Below, in pieces: positions 11,435 to 23,129 of a DNA stretch of 64,000 nt. The stretch is from assembly GCF_933775445.1 (NCBI RefSeq), contig NC_065878.1, positions 15,077,395 through 15,141,394 on the forward strand, in the 5' to 3' direction. The notes under the pieces are model-generated. The model saw nothing but the letters and a program-made list of their open reading frames with translations, was not told where the DNA came from and made no database searches. This stretch comes from Argentina anserina. Taxonomy: Eukaryota; Streptophyta; Magnoliopsida; Rosales; Rosaceae. How positions within the stretch are numbered: position 1 is the first letter of the stretch; every line of letters starts with the position of its first letter. Made by a program: the position numbers and the translations under genes.

Positions 11435-12519
11435 GGCATAAATGCCGATTTGCACCTTCAATTTGGCTGAAATTGTCAATTTGCACCCCGAACTTGCATT
11501 TGAGTCAATTTACCTCCTAAACTTGGTAAAAATTGCCGATTTACACCCCGAACTTGTATTTGAGTCAATTTACCTCCTAAACTTGGTAAAAATTGCCGAT
11601 TTGCACCCCATCCGTTAAATTTAACTGTTTCTATCCAATTTTGCGTCACATGTCATGCATTTAAGGGGTAGTATTGTCATTATATATTTATTCATATTGA
11701 ATAATGAAATAAATTAATAAAATTACTTAAGAGGAACACTTGCTACAATGTTTTTTTTTTCGAAACATGTTATTGATTTATATACTTATTATTTTATGTG
11801 ATATGGTATGTTAAAAGATATTAGAAAAAATATAAATAAATAAATACATTGAAATTAAAAATAAATGTGTGTTTCGAGAGAATTACTATTCTACAATTGT
11901 GTGTGTCTTAGCCTTATTAGGTTTTCTGTTAGAGATAGATTCGCATCTCTGTAATAGATTAGGACTCCGAATCCTACGAGATTATGGTTATGTAATGCCT
12001 ATATATTGGTCTCATTATCAATCAATAAACGGATACGTTATGTTCTATTACGTCGTTATTATTCTCGTTTTGTTCATCCTCCAACAATGTGTACATATAA
12101 AAATATATCTATACACAACACACTATATTTGAATGGGTGGGTATATTGAATATATAATTCAAAGTAGGGTTAAGTTGGTAGAAAAAATAGATGTAAATAA
12201 ATAATTTGATTAACAAAATAATCCTCATTTTAAAGAATATTTTCATTTGTTTTAAAGAAAAATATAAATATATAATGACAATACTACCCCTTAAATGCAT
12301 GACATGTGACGCAAAATTGGATAGAAACAGTTAACTTTAACGGATGAGGTGCAAATCGGCAATTTTTACCAAGTTTAGGAGGTAAATTGACTCAAATACA
12401 AGTTCGGGGTGTAAATCGGCAATTTTTACCAAGTTTAGGAGGTAAATTGACTCAAATGCAAGTTCGGGGTGCAAATTGACAATTTCAGCCAAATTTGGGG
12501 TGCAAATTGGCATTTATGC
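11435..12519. mobile_element. Mutator-type non-autonomous element with 256-bp inverted arms
   Basis: The arms 11435-11690 and 12264-12519 are inverted copies that differ at only a few positions by eye. The element is flanked by TTAAATTAAA at 11425-11434 and 12520-12529, a 9-10 bp target-site duplication as in Mutator-like elements. Each arm contains two tandem copies of a unit of about 63 bases with the repeated phrase 'tcaatttacctcctaaact'. There is no transposase; the element is non-autonomous and, from the near-identity of its arms, fairly young. Its middle was invaded by a solo LTR (11870-12086), so the original element was about 860 bp. Confidence 0.85.
11870..12086 (+). mobile_element. 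Small solo LTR (217 bp) nested in the Mutator-type element
   Basis: It begins TGTTTCGAG and ends CCTCCAACA, with an exact 5-bp duplication ATGTG at 11865-11869 and 12087-12091. A TATA-like 'cctatatattgg' near 11997 followed by 'caataaac' gives the plus orientation. The size fits the LTR of a TRIM/SMART-type miniature retrotransposon or of a short copia element. The open frame that covers this region is therefore LTR sequence and not a gene. Confidence 0.8.
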
Positions 12520-12529
12520 TTAAATTAAA

Positions 12530-13110
12530 TGAATGCTTTTGATTGGTTGATGACACTTGGTTCACTAGCACCATGGTGGCTTGAATAAGTTTCTCATGGA
12601 GAGTTAAAGTGTTAAACGAAGACTAAACTCAAGATCAATGCTATTGAAATTGCATTCTAGACAAGTCTATAAAGATCCTGATACATATTGTAAAAATTAG
12701 AGGTGAATGAAATACATTTTGATATGTCATTTGTGTCTGAGCCATATAGCAACTGATGTAACACAATGCTTAATCTATCAGAATATATTGTTAGCTGACG
12801 TGAATCTTTCTAAACCCTGAATTTAAATATTAGAGCTTGAATGAAGTTGAATTCAGGGCTTTATGAGCCTCAACCATCAAAACCCTCAAAAGATTAATTA
12901 GATATTTTAATTATGTGTTAGTAGCCTATTGCTAACATTCCTAACAAGCCAAAGCTTCACATATTTGATGTCCTAATATGCCGTATGCGTCAATCTGCAA
13001 CCATTGGTAATATTGATGCCAAGGCAATCCGATAGGGAATGAGCAACTTCTGGGCACGGACATTTCACAAAACCACAACGCTTCACCATCAGTAGGGATC
13101 AATTTTTCCC
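12530..13110. other. Chitinase upstream region
   Basis: Non-coding as far as can be seen. It lies between the Mutator-type element and the chitinase TATA box and presumably contains that gene's promoter. The mobile element ends about 690 bases before the chitinase ATG. Confidence 0.4.
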
Positions 13111-13118
13111 TATAAAAG
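13111..13118 (+). promoter_or_regulatory. TATA box of the chitinase gene
   Basis: TATAAAAG, 103 bases upstream of the ATG at 13214. The expected transcription start at about 13140-13150 gives a 5' leader of about 65-75 bases. Confidence 0.65.
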
Positions 13119-13186
13119 CTATATGCTTCTGTAAACACTACCATAACGGCATAACCAAGAAGTAACGAGAAAACCACTATAACTAG

Positions 13187-14107
<921 letters not shown>

Positions 14108-14282
14108 CCAAAACTCTAAATCACTCGTTTTGTTGTTGATATGTTCGTATGTTTCTACCTGTATTATTATCATGCATAAATATATAGTTATATACATATT
14201 ATGTGCTCCTTATTGTAATTTACCTTTTCCAATATTCTACAACTGCATCATGGAGCTAATCATATTAATTCAAACTAATAAC

Positions 14283-14882
14283 TGTTAGGGAATTAGATCC
14301 TCCCAACATGTCTCGCAGAGTATATCGATAGAAAAGTAAACAAACCATAAGAAAAACAACAAGACACTGAGATTAACGAGGTTCGGCATAAACCTATACC
14401 TACATTCTTTAAGAGACATTATGTTCTTCACTATGAGAAATATAACAGTACAAACTACATTTGAGCTAAATCGCATAACCCAAAACATATAACTTATGTA
14501 CAACCATACTGATAGAATATCCCAATAACACACTCACACTCAAAAGATATCATCATCCTTGACATCTTTGCTCCCTTACACAAGAGATATACACTTCCTT
14601 GTCGATGACATCCACCTTACCGTGATGGCCATGCCCTGATGACCACATATCCATGAACTAAGTCATGACACTCACACACCTTGATTTACTACCTATGTCT
14701 CCTATATATAAGCACACCAATTACAATCTAATTGGTCGTAGGAAAACCAAAACATTTTCATAGTAGAAAAAAACCAATTCATGAAAGGAATAAACTTTGA
14801 CATTAACCATATCCAATTAGGAAGAGTAACCAAGTACAACTAGGACTTACTTTCCTAATCAAATTCTAATAACATCCTAACA
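14283..14882 (-). mobile_element. Solo LTR, copia-like, 600 bp
   Basis: It starts TGTTAGGG and ends ATCCTAACA, and is flanked by exact ATAAC copies at 14278-14282 and 14883-14887. On the minus strand it contains 'gccgaacctcgttaa', a motif that also occurs near the 3' end of the solo LTR at 42049-42712; this suggests minus orientation and a related copia-type family. No internal coding region is present. Confidence 0.85.
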
Positions 14883-14887
14883 ATAAC

Positions 14888-16727
14888 CCCCTTACAAAAC
14901 TTTCAATTCCTTGGAATATTGAAATCTTCCCATGATATATATCACGCCTCCAAATCCGAGACCAATATTATATGGAAATATGGTTCCCGAATTAGAGATG
15001 TGACCTTAAAACTAATAAAATTTCCTCAATAAAACTGATAGAAATATATGTCTGAATAATATTTTTATTAAGAAATAAAATCAGAGTTATTTTACATTAC
15101 AACAGATTTAGAAATACTGAAATTTAGTGAAGATACATGAGTCTCGCATTTATTGTCTTGAATTAATAATTGAAGAAAACCATCATTTTATTTAGTAGAT
15201 TCATCTCATTCACCAAACATCTACTCATTACCTGAAAATAAGATTGTGTAGCATCATGAGTAACACATACCAAATAAGTACATAATACATTCTTATAATA
15301 ATTTGGCTAATGAGAAATTCAAATATGAACAACCAAGTAAAATGTATTAAGAACCAGGTGTATTTGGTCACACAAATTTTTACTTATGCATTAGATATAC
15401 ATATCAGCATCAACATATTTAATCATTTGTGTGAATTTTCAAGAAAACTGGTAATTAATCGCAAACTCACATGTTAGGGTTCACTTTTACCCAAAACACA
15501 GATAAGCTTCAGCGTACCGATGTCAACACCAAATATGTATACTCAAGGTCAATTCTCTTATGAGTATAATAATGCACTATCTGTAGGGACTAGGGCCCAA
15601 AGCTAACTCATAAAGCATAAAACAATTTTACCAACAATTTTACCAGCAATTCACTTAATCACGGGGTAGTACTAATCACCCGGCTTCACACCTCCAACTC
15701 AATAACGTCAATAGAATATCACAAGGTTTAGTAATTAAGACTATTTAAATACTAAAAATATATATATAATCTACACTAAGATATAAATACTTATCAATAA
15801 CTTAATGTATGCATGAAATAAACAAGTAAATAAACTTGAAAGTAAATGTGCAAATAAAGTAAATATACTTCAAATTAAAAGTAATTAGATAATATTAGTT
15901 AGTAGTCAAATGATTAGTAGTCATTTCTCTCATATTAAGGAAAGTCTTTGTCTAAAGTAGCAATTGTCATTCAAATAATAGTGTCAAAGTCCGTCAACTT
16001 TCCGTATCGATAACTCAATCAATAAACGTCCAAATTACGCGAGTAAGGAGTCTATGCTCAATGATTGTTCGTAAGAAATCCAATAGGATAAGTCATACAG
16101 TCCAGTTCAAAGTTATGGAGTTCAAAAAAGTTCAAACACAGTAGCAGTGCAGAAACCGATCATCAAGTTATCATCTTAGATGTATACATATTCTACTTGT
16201 AACAAATATTTTATCATTTCTTCTGAAACTTTCCAGATTAAAAGTGGATGTCTTAGACTCTAATTGGATATAAATTTTGTGGAAAATGGTTAAGAAATGA
16301 GTGAGATGTGAGTTTTTAAAGTTGTGAGTGCTACAAAAGATTTTCAGTGAGTTTATTAACTCTTTTGATTAGTCATACATTCTTCATTTCTAAATATTTT
16401 TTAAGTGATTCAAAAGTCTAAATTGAATCATTTTTCATGAGGAATTTAATGCTATTGTTACCTTGGACAAACTCAGATGTTATAAATTATGAAAATGTAA
16501 CTCTTACCAAAACATGGTATTTTCCATTTTATCCTTAGTTATGCACTTTGATAAATCTTAAAAGACAAAAGAATATAAGGATGTAAGATGTAATTACCTT
16601 GAAGTTTCAAGGGTGAAAGAAATGTTTTGATGTGGATCCAAAGTTAGATTACTTTAGTAAAGAAGAAACTTGTTTAAAAGAGAAAGAGTGAAAACTGACA
16701 TTTTAGTTTGAAAAACATTAGAGCTTA
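14888..16727. other. AT-rich spacer, probably degraded repeats
   Basis: No gene is supported. Phrases around 15470-15730 look like decayed retroelement sequence, but no termini, target-site duplications or coding frames could be fixed. Confidence 0.35.
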
Positions 16728-17189
16728 TCGAAGAAGTAACAGCTTTTTTAGCTTATAACCAGAAGAAGGGAGGTAGCTCCTTTTAGAAGCCGGAAGCCGC
16801 TTCTCAACGGTAGCGGTGTTTACTATATATTAATGAAACTTTGAAAATACCAACGGTTGCCCTCATTTCGTTCAACAATTTACCCACTACATTGTAACGA
16901 ACTAACGAAGTAGTTGTTCAATTCTTTGCAATCTCTGTTCTCTAATACCCCCACATGAGCATCCCTCAAGCTCTTTCTTTCTTATCATTATCATTACAAC
17001 GAAGGAAGTAGTTCTTGATACCCACCCGAATTGTCTGGGCTGGTGAAACCCATATGGATTCGGGTTGGTAAAGCAAGAGCGTTCTTCTGAGGTTACATCT
17101 GCAATTTCAACGTCTGCTTTCAAGTAAAGTTCCTCGTTTATTGATTTAGAGTCAGTACCCGGCCCTGTTTCTACTTGAAATAAATTTGA

Positions 17190-17572
17190 GTTGCTAATAA
17201 TATGAATAGATTCGGTTTCCATTTGATCTTGATGTTACTAACTTGGGTGATGGGTAAACAACTTGAGTTCGATTTCCATTTGATGTTGATGTTGATATCA
17301 ACTTTGCTAAACAAAATGGGTTTGATTTCCATTTAATCTTGTTGGTATTTGAATAAGGTAAAGGTACAGATTTGATTGTGGGAACATGTTCGGTATCCAA
17401 TTTGATATTGATGGTAATGCTACTGATATGATATTGAAATGGGTTCAATTTCCTTTTGATTTTCATGTTAATTTTATTAGTGGTAATAAACTAATGATAG
17501 TGATTGGGTTGAAACTTAGACATGGGTTTGATTTGCATGTGATGTTGATATTGATGGGTTATAATGGGTTTG
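17190..17572 (+). repeat. Diverged short tandem repeats in the F-box leader
   Basis: Roughly six diverged copies of a unit around 'gggtttgatttccatttgat' followed by 'ttgatgttgat'. They lie directly before the F-box start codon, so they would form its leader if it were transcribed. Copies differ in length by several bases. Confidence 0.5.
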
Positions 17573-18474
17573 ATGGGAAATTCTGAAGCAATAAACCGAG
17601 ATAGGATCAGTGAATTACCAGATGAACTTGTTCGACACATATTTTATATTCTTCCTACAATAGATGCTGTCAGGACTACCGTTTTGTCTAAAAATGGAAC
17701 ATAATGTGGACTAAGCTTTAAACTCTGGACTTCGACAGATTTGAATGCTTTTGTAACTTTTGTATCTTATGTGCTCTACTATCGTGATGCAACACCTATA
17801 CTTTTGTTTCGTCTGAAATTGTCTCATTGCCATTATTTACCATGTGTTGGGCATTGGATTCAGGCTGCTGTTAGGCGTGGAGTTGTTGAGCTTGATCTGC
17901 ATTTAAATTTTAGTAACTGGGCAAATTTTGAGTTGCCTCTGTGCATTTTCGGGTGCAAAACACTAGAGGTTTTGAAACTCACTTTGTGGCCCTGGGTGGT
18001 TAAAGGTATTATTCCAAGATCAGGCCATTTCCCAAGTCTCAGGTTCCTCCATGTTACAATGTATGATCCTGACAAGCGTGAAATGGAGAAGCTTTTGTCT
18101 CACTTCCCAGTACTTGAAGAGTTGACTATTGATGGAACTTCTGAAGTGGAGATCATTTATGGTCCTGACACTTCCAATTTCCTGATCTCTACGACGAAAC
18201 TGAAGACATTGAGAATAGGTTTGGAAGGTCTGTATGAGCCTATTGATATTCATGTATACGCCCCAGAGCTGGAAAATATCAACCTCTAGTGGCTTGGTGG
18301 TTAACCAAGTGTTTTCTTGATAGGAGTACAAACTCCCTAGGCACTGCCAATATTGCTTTCAGAGAATATGAAGAAGAATACAAAGAAGATTACGCTCTTT
18401 CCAACTCTGCAATGGAGCTTTGGAGCAAGTCTTGAATGTTAAATGTCTATCTGTTTCAGCTCACTGCTTGAAGG
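17573..18474 (+). pseudogene. F-box/LRR (FBD-type) protein, frameshifted pseudogene
   Basis: The start at 17573 gives an F-box beginning 'DRISELPDELVRHIFYILP', the usual motif of plant F-box/FBD/LRR proteins that pick SCF ubiquitin-ligase substrates. After 'TTVLSK' one base appears to be missing: the next frame reads WNIMWTKL, stop, TLDFDRF where functional relatives have a WRxLWTxLxxLDFD segment. The reading then returns to the first frame at 'NAFVTFVSYVLYYRD' and continues through LRR-like strands (for example 'LELDLHLNFSNWANFELP', 'KLKTLRIGLEG') to a stop at 18287-18289. Homologous reading continues in other frames to about 18470, where a GT donor follows. At least two frameshifts and two stops make a functional product unlikely. 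Confidence 0.8.
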
Positions 18475-19209
18475 TAAGTTCTCAATTTTGTCTTTTACAG
18501 TACATTTTGGTTTAATTGTTATAGATGAAAAGAAATATTCCCCTTCAAATTAGATAACTTGATGAGATTTAAGTTCCGCAGTAGCTTATTGATTATACCA
18601 ATTAAATAAAAGGTCAGCTTACTATTTCAGTTCTGGCCTGAAATGGCATTAAGAAGATTATCTACTTCTTTTCACTTCTGAAAGCACTTTAGAAGATTTC
18701 TACACTTCCTTTCCCTTGCCTTCTAGTTATATCACAGTAATCACACATTGATGTGCGTCTCAGTATTCATTAAACCTAACCTATTTGTTACCCTTATTTC
18801 TGCTTTCATTGTTGTTTTGTTTCGGTGTAATTTATTTTACAGTGCCATGCAATTTCTTATACGAGTTTTTTTTTTATAATAAATACTTGTATGTTTCCCC
18901 TAGGACTTGTATCTCCCTGAGAATTGGTATCGCCCTTGTTTTGGTAATGTGAACCAATTGAGTAATTGACGTTGGTTTTTTGGGGATCACAGTTGCTCAT
19001 TACTTGAAGGAGAAGAGATTATCTTTGGAATTTGCAGTTTCTATGTGAGAAGGTGATATTGATTGTAGTGCTAAATCCTAAATCTGTGGCTCTCTCATCC
19101 TTTTTGGGTCAGTTTGCTCGATTGATTGAACAAGGAGATGCATTGGTCATGCCATAAGTCTATATTCTATTTAACCAAGCACAATATTCAATTACATGAG
19201 TTCTAGAAC

Positions 19210-19430
19210 GCTAATTTGGAGTTTGAAAAAAAAATGGAAGATTTTAAAAGACATGCAAGGATATTCATTCGAGAAGTGAAGATTGTCAGTGCTACTATGA
19301 CACTTCATAATTATTTCCGAAGATATGCACATTGTGATAAACATTTTGTTGATGTGAAGAAAGAGAAGGCGGTGGAGATGAGGAAGATGATGATGACGTA
19401 GAAGAACAAAATCATCATGGCGCACAAGAA
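19210..19430 (+). pseudogene. PIF/Harbinger (ALP1-like) transposase C-terminal remnant
   Basis: The frame reads a segment with 'VKIVSATMTLHNYFRR', which resembles the last conserved helix of HARBI1/ALP1-type DDE nucleases, where a 'xxALHNxIR' motif is typical. Only about 60 residues remain and no catalytic acidic residues are present. The fragment sits towards the right end of the F-box-carrying element and is the best hint to its superfamily. Family assignment rests on one motif. Confidence 0.5.
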
Positions 19431-20002
19431 ATAGATATATTAAAAAACATGATTGCTCAAAGTTTGATGGTTTTATTGAGTATTTATGTATTTACATAAT
19501 CCTAATCAAAACCAAGTTATCAATATAAGAATATATTAGTTTAAAATAATTTTAAAATTATCCAATATTAATTTCATAAACTAAAAGAGAAGTTTTAAAT
19601 ATAAACTCTTTGATATACACACCCTATCATTCAATAATTCAAATAACATTTTGCATGTATGTTGAATGTCCAAAATATGTACATGTAATAATTCAGAAAA
19701 TTAAAAAAAAATTAAAATTATCAAAACTAAGAATTTTAATTTTAGAAACAATTACAATAAGAAAATTTACAGGGAAATTTAAATTAGTAAATATTTTGAT
19801 GGAAAATTAAGTGTGAGATTCAAACAATCAATTCATTTCTTAATTTTCACCGAAAAATATCATTTTTCTATTTTTAGAGTCTCAAACAAGGTAATTCATA
19901 AAAAAAAATTATGATTTTTCATCATGTATTAAATTTCATCTTTATACATTCTTAACAAATAAATGTTCATTTTCTTCAAACAATCAATCTATCCATTTTT
20001 CT

Positions 20003-20027
20003 TATATATATATATATATATATATAT
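20003..20027. repeat. (TA)n microsatellite
   Basis: A run of TA dinucleotides of 25 bases in the right part of the F-box-carrying element; a second run lies at about 20139-20165. Confidence 0.9.
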
Positions 20028-20580
20028 TCTTCATGTTGTTTATCATTTTTATAGTTAAAGAATTTGAAAAAATAATAATTGCAATATATAATAATTCGTA
20101 AGAACAAAAAAGAATCGATATGAACATCGATACAATGTTAATATATATATATATATATATATATTAATACACTAATCACTGTAAAAAGTAGCCTTATATA
20201 TCCAATAATTACATATTTTGTGATTTTTGAATTCAAGGGTATTTTATGTTTTTTATGTGGTGTATTTAGTAAAAATATTAGAATGAGAATTGAAATATGT
20301 GGTGTATTAAATATGTGTGTATTAAGAGATTTGGGGTATGTATTTAAAATCTCTCAAACTAAAAATTGACCACAAATTATCTTACATGTTTAAATTGGTC
20401 ATTTGACAAATTAAAAACATAAGCCAATTTGAGTTTACCAAACGATTTATCATTACTTCTGCCACTAACAACCAAACGTATATAAGTCAAACAATCAACT
20501 ACTTTATTTATTAGCTACTTATTTTCAGAAATCAACATAAACTATTTTTTTTTATAAGTTCAGCTCCAACAAACACAGTC

Positions 20581-21510
20581 ATCGTACCCGAATATCTCAA
20601 CTTTGAAAAAGGTCATACTTGCTAGTTCAACAGAATAATGAAAATATCAGCTGTTGGCTCAATCTTCTACAGTGCATTGAAAAGCAACTCTATTGGACTT
20701 TATCATACTACAGCGATTTTTCGTGAATAGTCATCAAGTTCCAATCTCCTCATACCGAACGCAGTTTATCAAAGAAACTATGACTTAATGAACTCATGAG
20801 ATATAATGCAACTCGAATGCGACATCGCCTAGCCATTCCAAGAAAGCAGCATGGATGTAAAATATCTAACATTGCTGGTTTCGGGGTGTGTGTGATAATG
20901 TGTGAAGGAAAAGGCCGCTATATAGCAGCCTAGGCTAGAATTTTCCGCTGGTTTCTGCTTTGTTCAAAAGAAATGTTCTCGGAAACCACAGAGCAAAAAA
21001 GCATGGTCGTCTGCATAAAGTCTAGCACACCGATTCTCGTTTAAATTAGTCGCAACATTCTGGAAGGAAATTTGAAGTTGTTTGGTCTTTTTCAAAAGAG
21101 ACGTTGCTACTGAATAATAGTTACACTAGATGCTCCCCACAAACTACAGATACAGGTCGGCATTCATAATCAAAGTAATGAAAGATTTTATAAAACAAAA
21201 GGAACCAAATGGTTTGTGAATTGCTTTTCTTCTCAATAATATCTAGGAAACTTCACAGAAGAAGAAATACCAAGGAAGAACAAATAAGATTTACAAAATA
21301 GAGATACATCCTCTATAATACTTAAAAATGCAAATCAGCGGAAAGTTAATAAATTCCTAGAGAGGTGTAGTAGACATGGAGAAACATACTTGAATCACAT
21401 ATAGCAAAAAAAATGTCATAACATCAAATTTCGAATTGCAAAAGACTTCTGAGATATAATAATCACTTTGTTCATCCTATAATTAGATACCTCGGCGACA
21501 CGCAAAACTC
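20581..21510. other. Downstream region of desaturase copy B
   Basis: No gene is supported. The part nearest 21510 probably includes the 3' UTR of desaturase copy B. Confidence 0.4.
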
Positions 21511-22857
21511 TCAGCCATGGGTGTTAAGAGCCTCCCAGACCAAGTTCTTCGGAACAGGGTTGGTCAGGTCCCTAGCCTGCAGGGCAGCAGTCCTAAGCGT
21601 CCTAATGGTGGACACATTGGCATCCCAGAATGACAAACTCCTATAAGGCAACTTGTGCTTCTTGCACAGCTCTTGAATGATAGGCGAAACCTTCCTCAAC
21701 TGGCATCTAGGCAACCTCGGGAACAAATGGTGCTCAAGTTGAAACTGCAACCCACCAAACAACCAATCCATCCAACTCGAACACGAAATGTCAATCGTCC
21801 CAGCCGTCTGCTTCTCAAACCAATCATTCCCCTTTGGAGGCCCAACATATGTATCCCCAGAGAAATGATTCAATGTAAACTGAACATGCTGCAGAGCCGT
21901 GACGGCGAAAGCAATCAGCACAAACATCACCCTCTCTCCCCAATTCGGCAGGCACGAAACCAACAAAGGAAACCAAGTCCAGAACACAAGAATCCCGAAA
22001 ATGTTCTTCAACCTATGCGGCACCGGCCTCTTCGAAAACAGCAGCAAAAACGTCTGTATAAAAAGATTAATCCTCCCGAAAATCATCACCGGATAGTAAG
22101 TAAAATGCTGGTACCCAATCAAGAACCTCGCCACAGCATCAAACGTCAGCTCCCTCCCATAAAACACCGAGGTCAGCGAACTGAAAAACCTCGTCGAAAC
22201 CGCAAACACCGGAATGTGCTGCAGATCAGGGTCGTAATCTAGACTGTTACAAGCAATATGATGCGCATTATGAGTCCACTTCCACCAAGCAATGCTGATC
22301 CCAGTAACGCAATTTCCCGCCAGAATCTGCGTCACGCTGTTCCAAAACTCGCTCTTCATCACAACATAATGCCCGGAATCATGACCCATGTAGGCCGCAA
22401 TAATCCAAAGCAAACCCAACAAAAACCCACACCCCATATGCACCAAAGCACTCTCGGATCTCACCACCCCGTACACAACCAACCCCAACATAACCGCCAC
22501 GCTCGCCATATTGTAAAGCTGCACATGCCCCTTCTTCTCGAAAAGCCCCATCTTCAGAAACTCCGAGTACAGCTTCCGGAAATCCCTCGACACATCGGAG
22601 ACTTCGAAATCTTTGACGTAGTACCCGGTAAAGAATTTGTCCAGGTACTTCCAGGCTGTACCGGGATGATAAGCAATGAAAGCATCCGTCACATCCTGCC
22701 CGGCCAAATTGAGAAGAGGCTCACCGCCGCCCGGGTGGTCCTTCACCCAGTCGGTGACATTGTACGCCTTCCCCTGAATAGAGATCCACAAATCCTCCGG
22801 CTTGTTGTGCAGACTCAGCTCCTCTGTGGTTATGTACTTCCGCTTCTGCTCCTCCAT
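21511..22857 (-). CDS. SLD: Delta-8 sphingolipid long-chain-base desaturase, copy B
   Basis: An intronless 448-residue paralogue of the gene at 1603-2958 with the same ER-membrane role. Its b5 domain has HPGG at 41-44 and a second heme His at 64. The desaturase boxes are HDSGH at 159-163, HNAHH at 196-200 and QLEHH at 373-377. All functional residues are kept. The two copies agree over their full length but differ at many positions, mostly in the N-terminal tail, the first membrane helices and the 230-290 loop, so the duplication is not recent. Codon use is visibly more GC-rich than in copy A. Because the DUF2358 gene and ABIL1 follow it, copy B is in the position of Arabidopsis At2g46210 (SLD2). 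A long antisense frame inside it is a shadow. Confidence 0.95.
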   Translation of the reverse strand: MEEQKRKYITTEELSLHNKPEDLWISIQGKAYNVTDWVKDHPGGGEPLLNLAGQDVTDAFIAYHPGTAWKYLDKFFTGYYVKDFEVSDVSRDFRKLYSEFLKMGLFEKKGHVQLYNMASVAVMLGLVVYGVVRSESALVHMGCGFLLGLLWIIAAYMGHDSGHYVVMKSEFWNSVTQILAGNCVTGISIAWWKWTHNAHHIACNSLDYDPDLQHIPVFAVSTRFFSSLTSVFYGRELTFDAVARFLIGYQHFTYYPVMIFGRINLFIQTFLLLFSKRPVPHRLKNIFGILVFWTWFPLLVSCLPNWGERVMFVLIAFAVTALQHVQFTLNHFSGDTYVGPPKGNDWFEKQTAGTIDISCSSWMDWLFGGLQFQLEHHLFPRLPRCQLRKVSPIIQELCKKHKLPYRSLSFWDANVSTIRTLRTAALQARDLTNPVPKNLVWEALNTHG

Positions 22858-23111
22858 TATTGATCAATCGCAACAAATCAAAATTTAGAAAAAAAAAAAA
22901 ACAGAGTGAAACCTTCAGAAAACAAACCCTGAGATTGGGATGTATTCCCAAGTGGGGTTTGTTTCTTTGGTTGTGAGACTGGTTTTTTTTTTTTCTGAAT
23001 TGGGTTTCTGGATCTGTTTTCAAATCCGGGGAAATCGATTTCTGGGTGGGGATGATAATATTCTGGATTTTTTTTGTTCTAAATTTAGAGGTGGAACGTG
23101 GAAGGGAGAGG

Positions 23112-23118
23112 TTTTATA
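23112..23118 (-). promoter_or_regulatory. TATA-like box upstream of desaturase copy B
   Basis: On the minus strand it reads ATATAAAA, about 255 bases before the ATG. This would give a leader of roughly 220 bases. A T-rich stretch just before the ATG suggests that the leader could contain an intron, but the splice sites are not clear. Confidence 0.45.
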
Positions 23119-23129
23119 TGGAGAGTAAG

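Larger units (their letters stand above)
16728..20580. mobile_element. Gene-carrying DNA transposon (PIF/Harbinger-like) with F-box fragment
   Basis: The right end (about 20360-20580) reverse-complemented begins GACTGTGTTTGTTGGAGCTG and aligns by eye over about 200 bases with the left end of the DJ-1-carrying element at 38320. The left end (16728 to about 16850: 'tagagcttat', 'gtagctcctttt', 'cttctcaacggtag') matches the other terminus of that element, found near 41330-41498 in reverse. The outermost bases of the left end are lost or diverged, so no target-site duplication can be read. Inside are a 5' region with diverged repeats (17190-17580), an F-box-type pseudogene (17573-18474) and a transposase remnant (19210-19430). 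Confidence 0.55.

Noticed and set aside
11869..12132. 87-codon hydrophobic frame as a small membrane protein gene
   Set aside because: It coincides almost exactly with a solo LTR bounded by ATGTG duplications, so it is LTR sequence.
21655..22242. 195-codon plus-strand frame over desaturase copy B
   Set aside because: Also a shadow of the real minus-strand gene.
22258..22863. 201-codon antisense frame over desaturase copy B
   Set aside because: It is the shadow of a well-conserved coding region on the other strand; it has a Pro/His/Asn-rich nonsense composition and no family resemblance.
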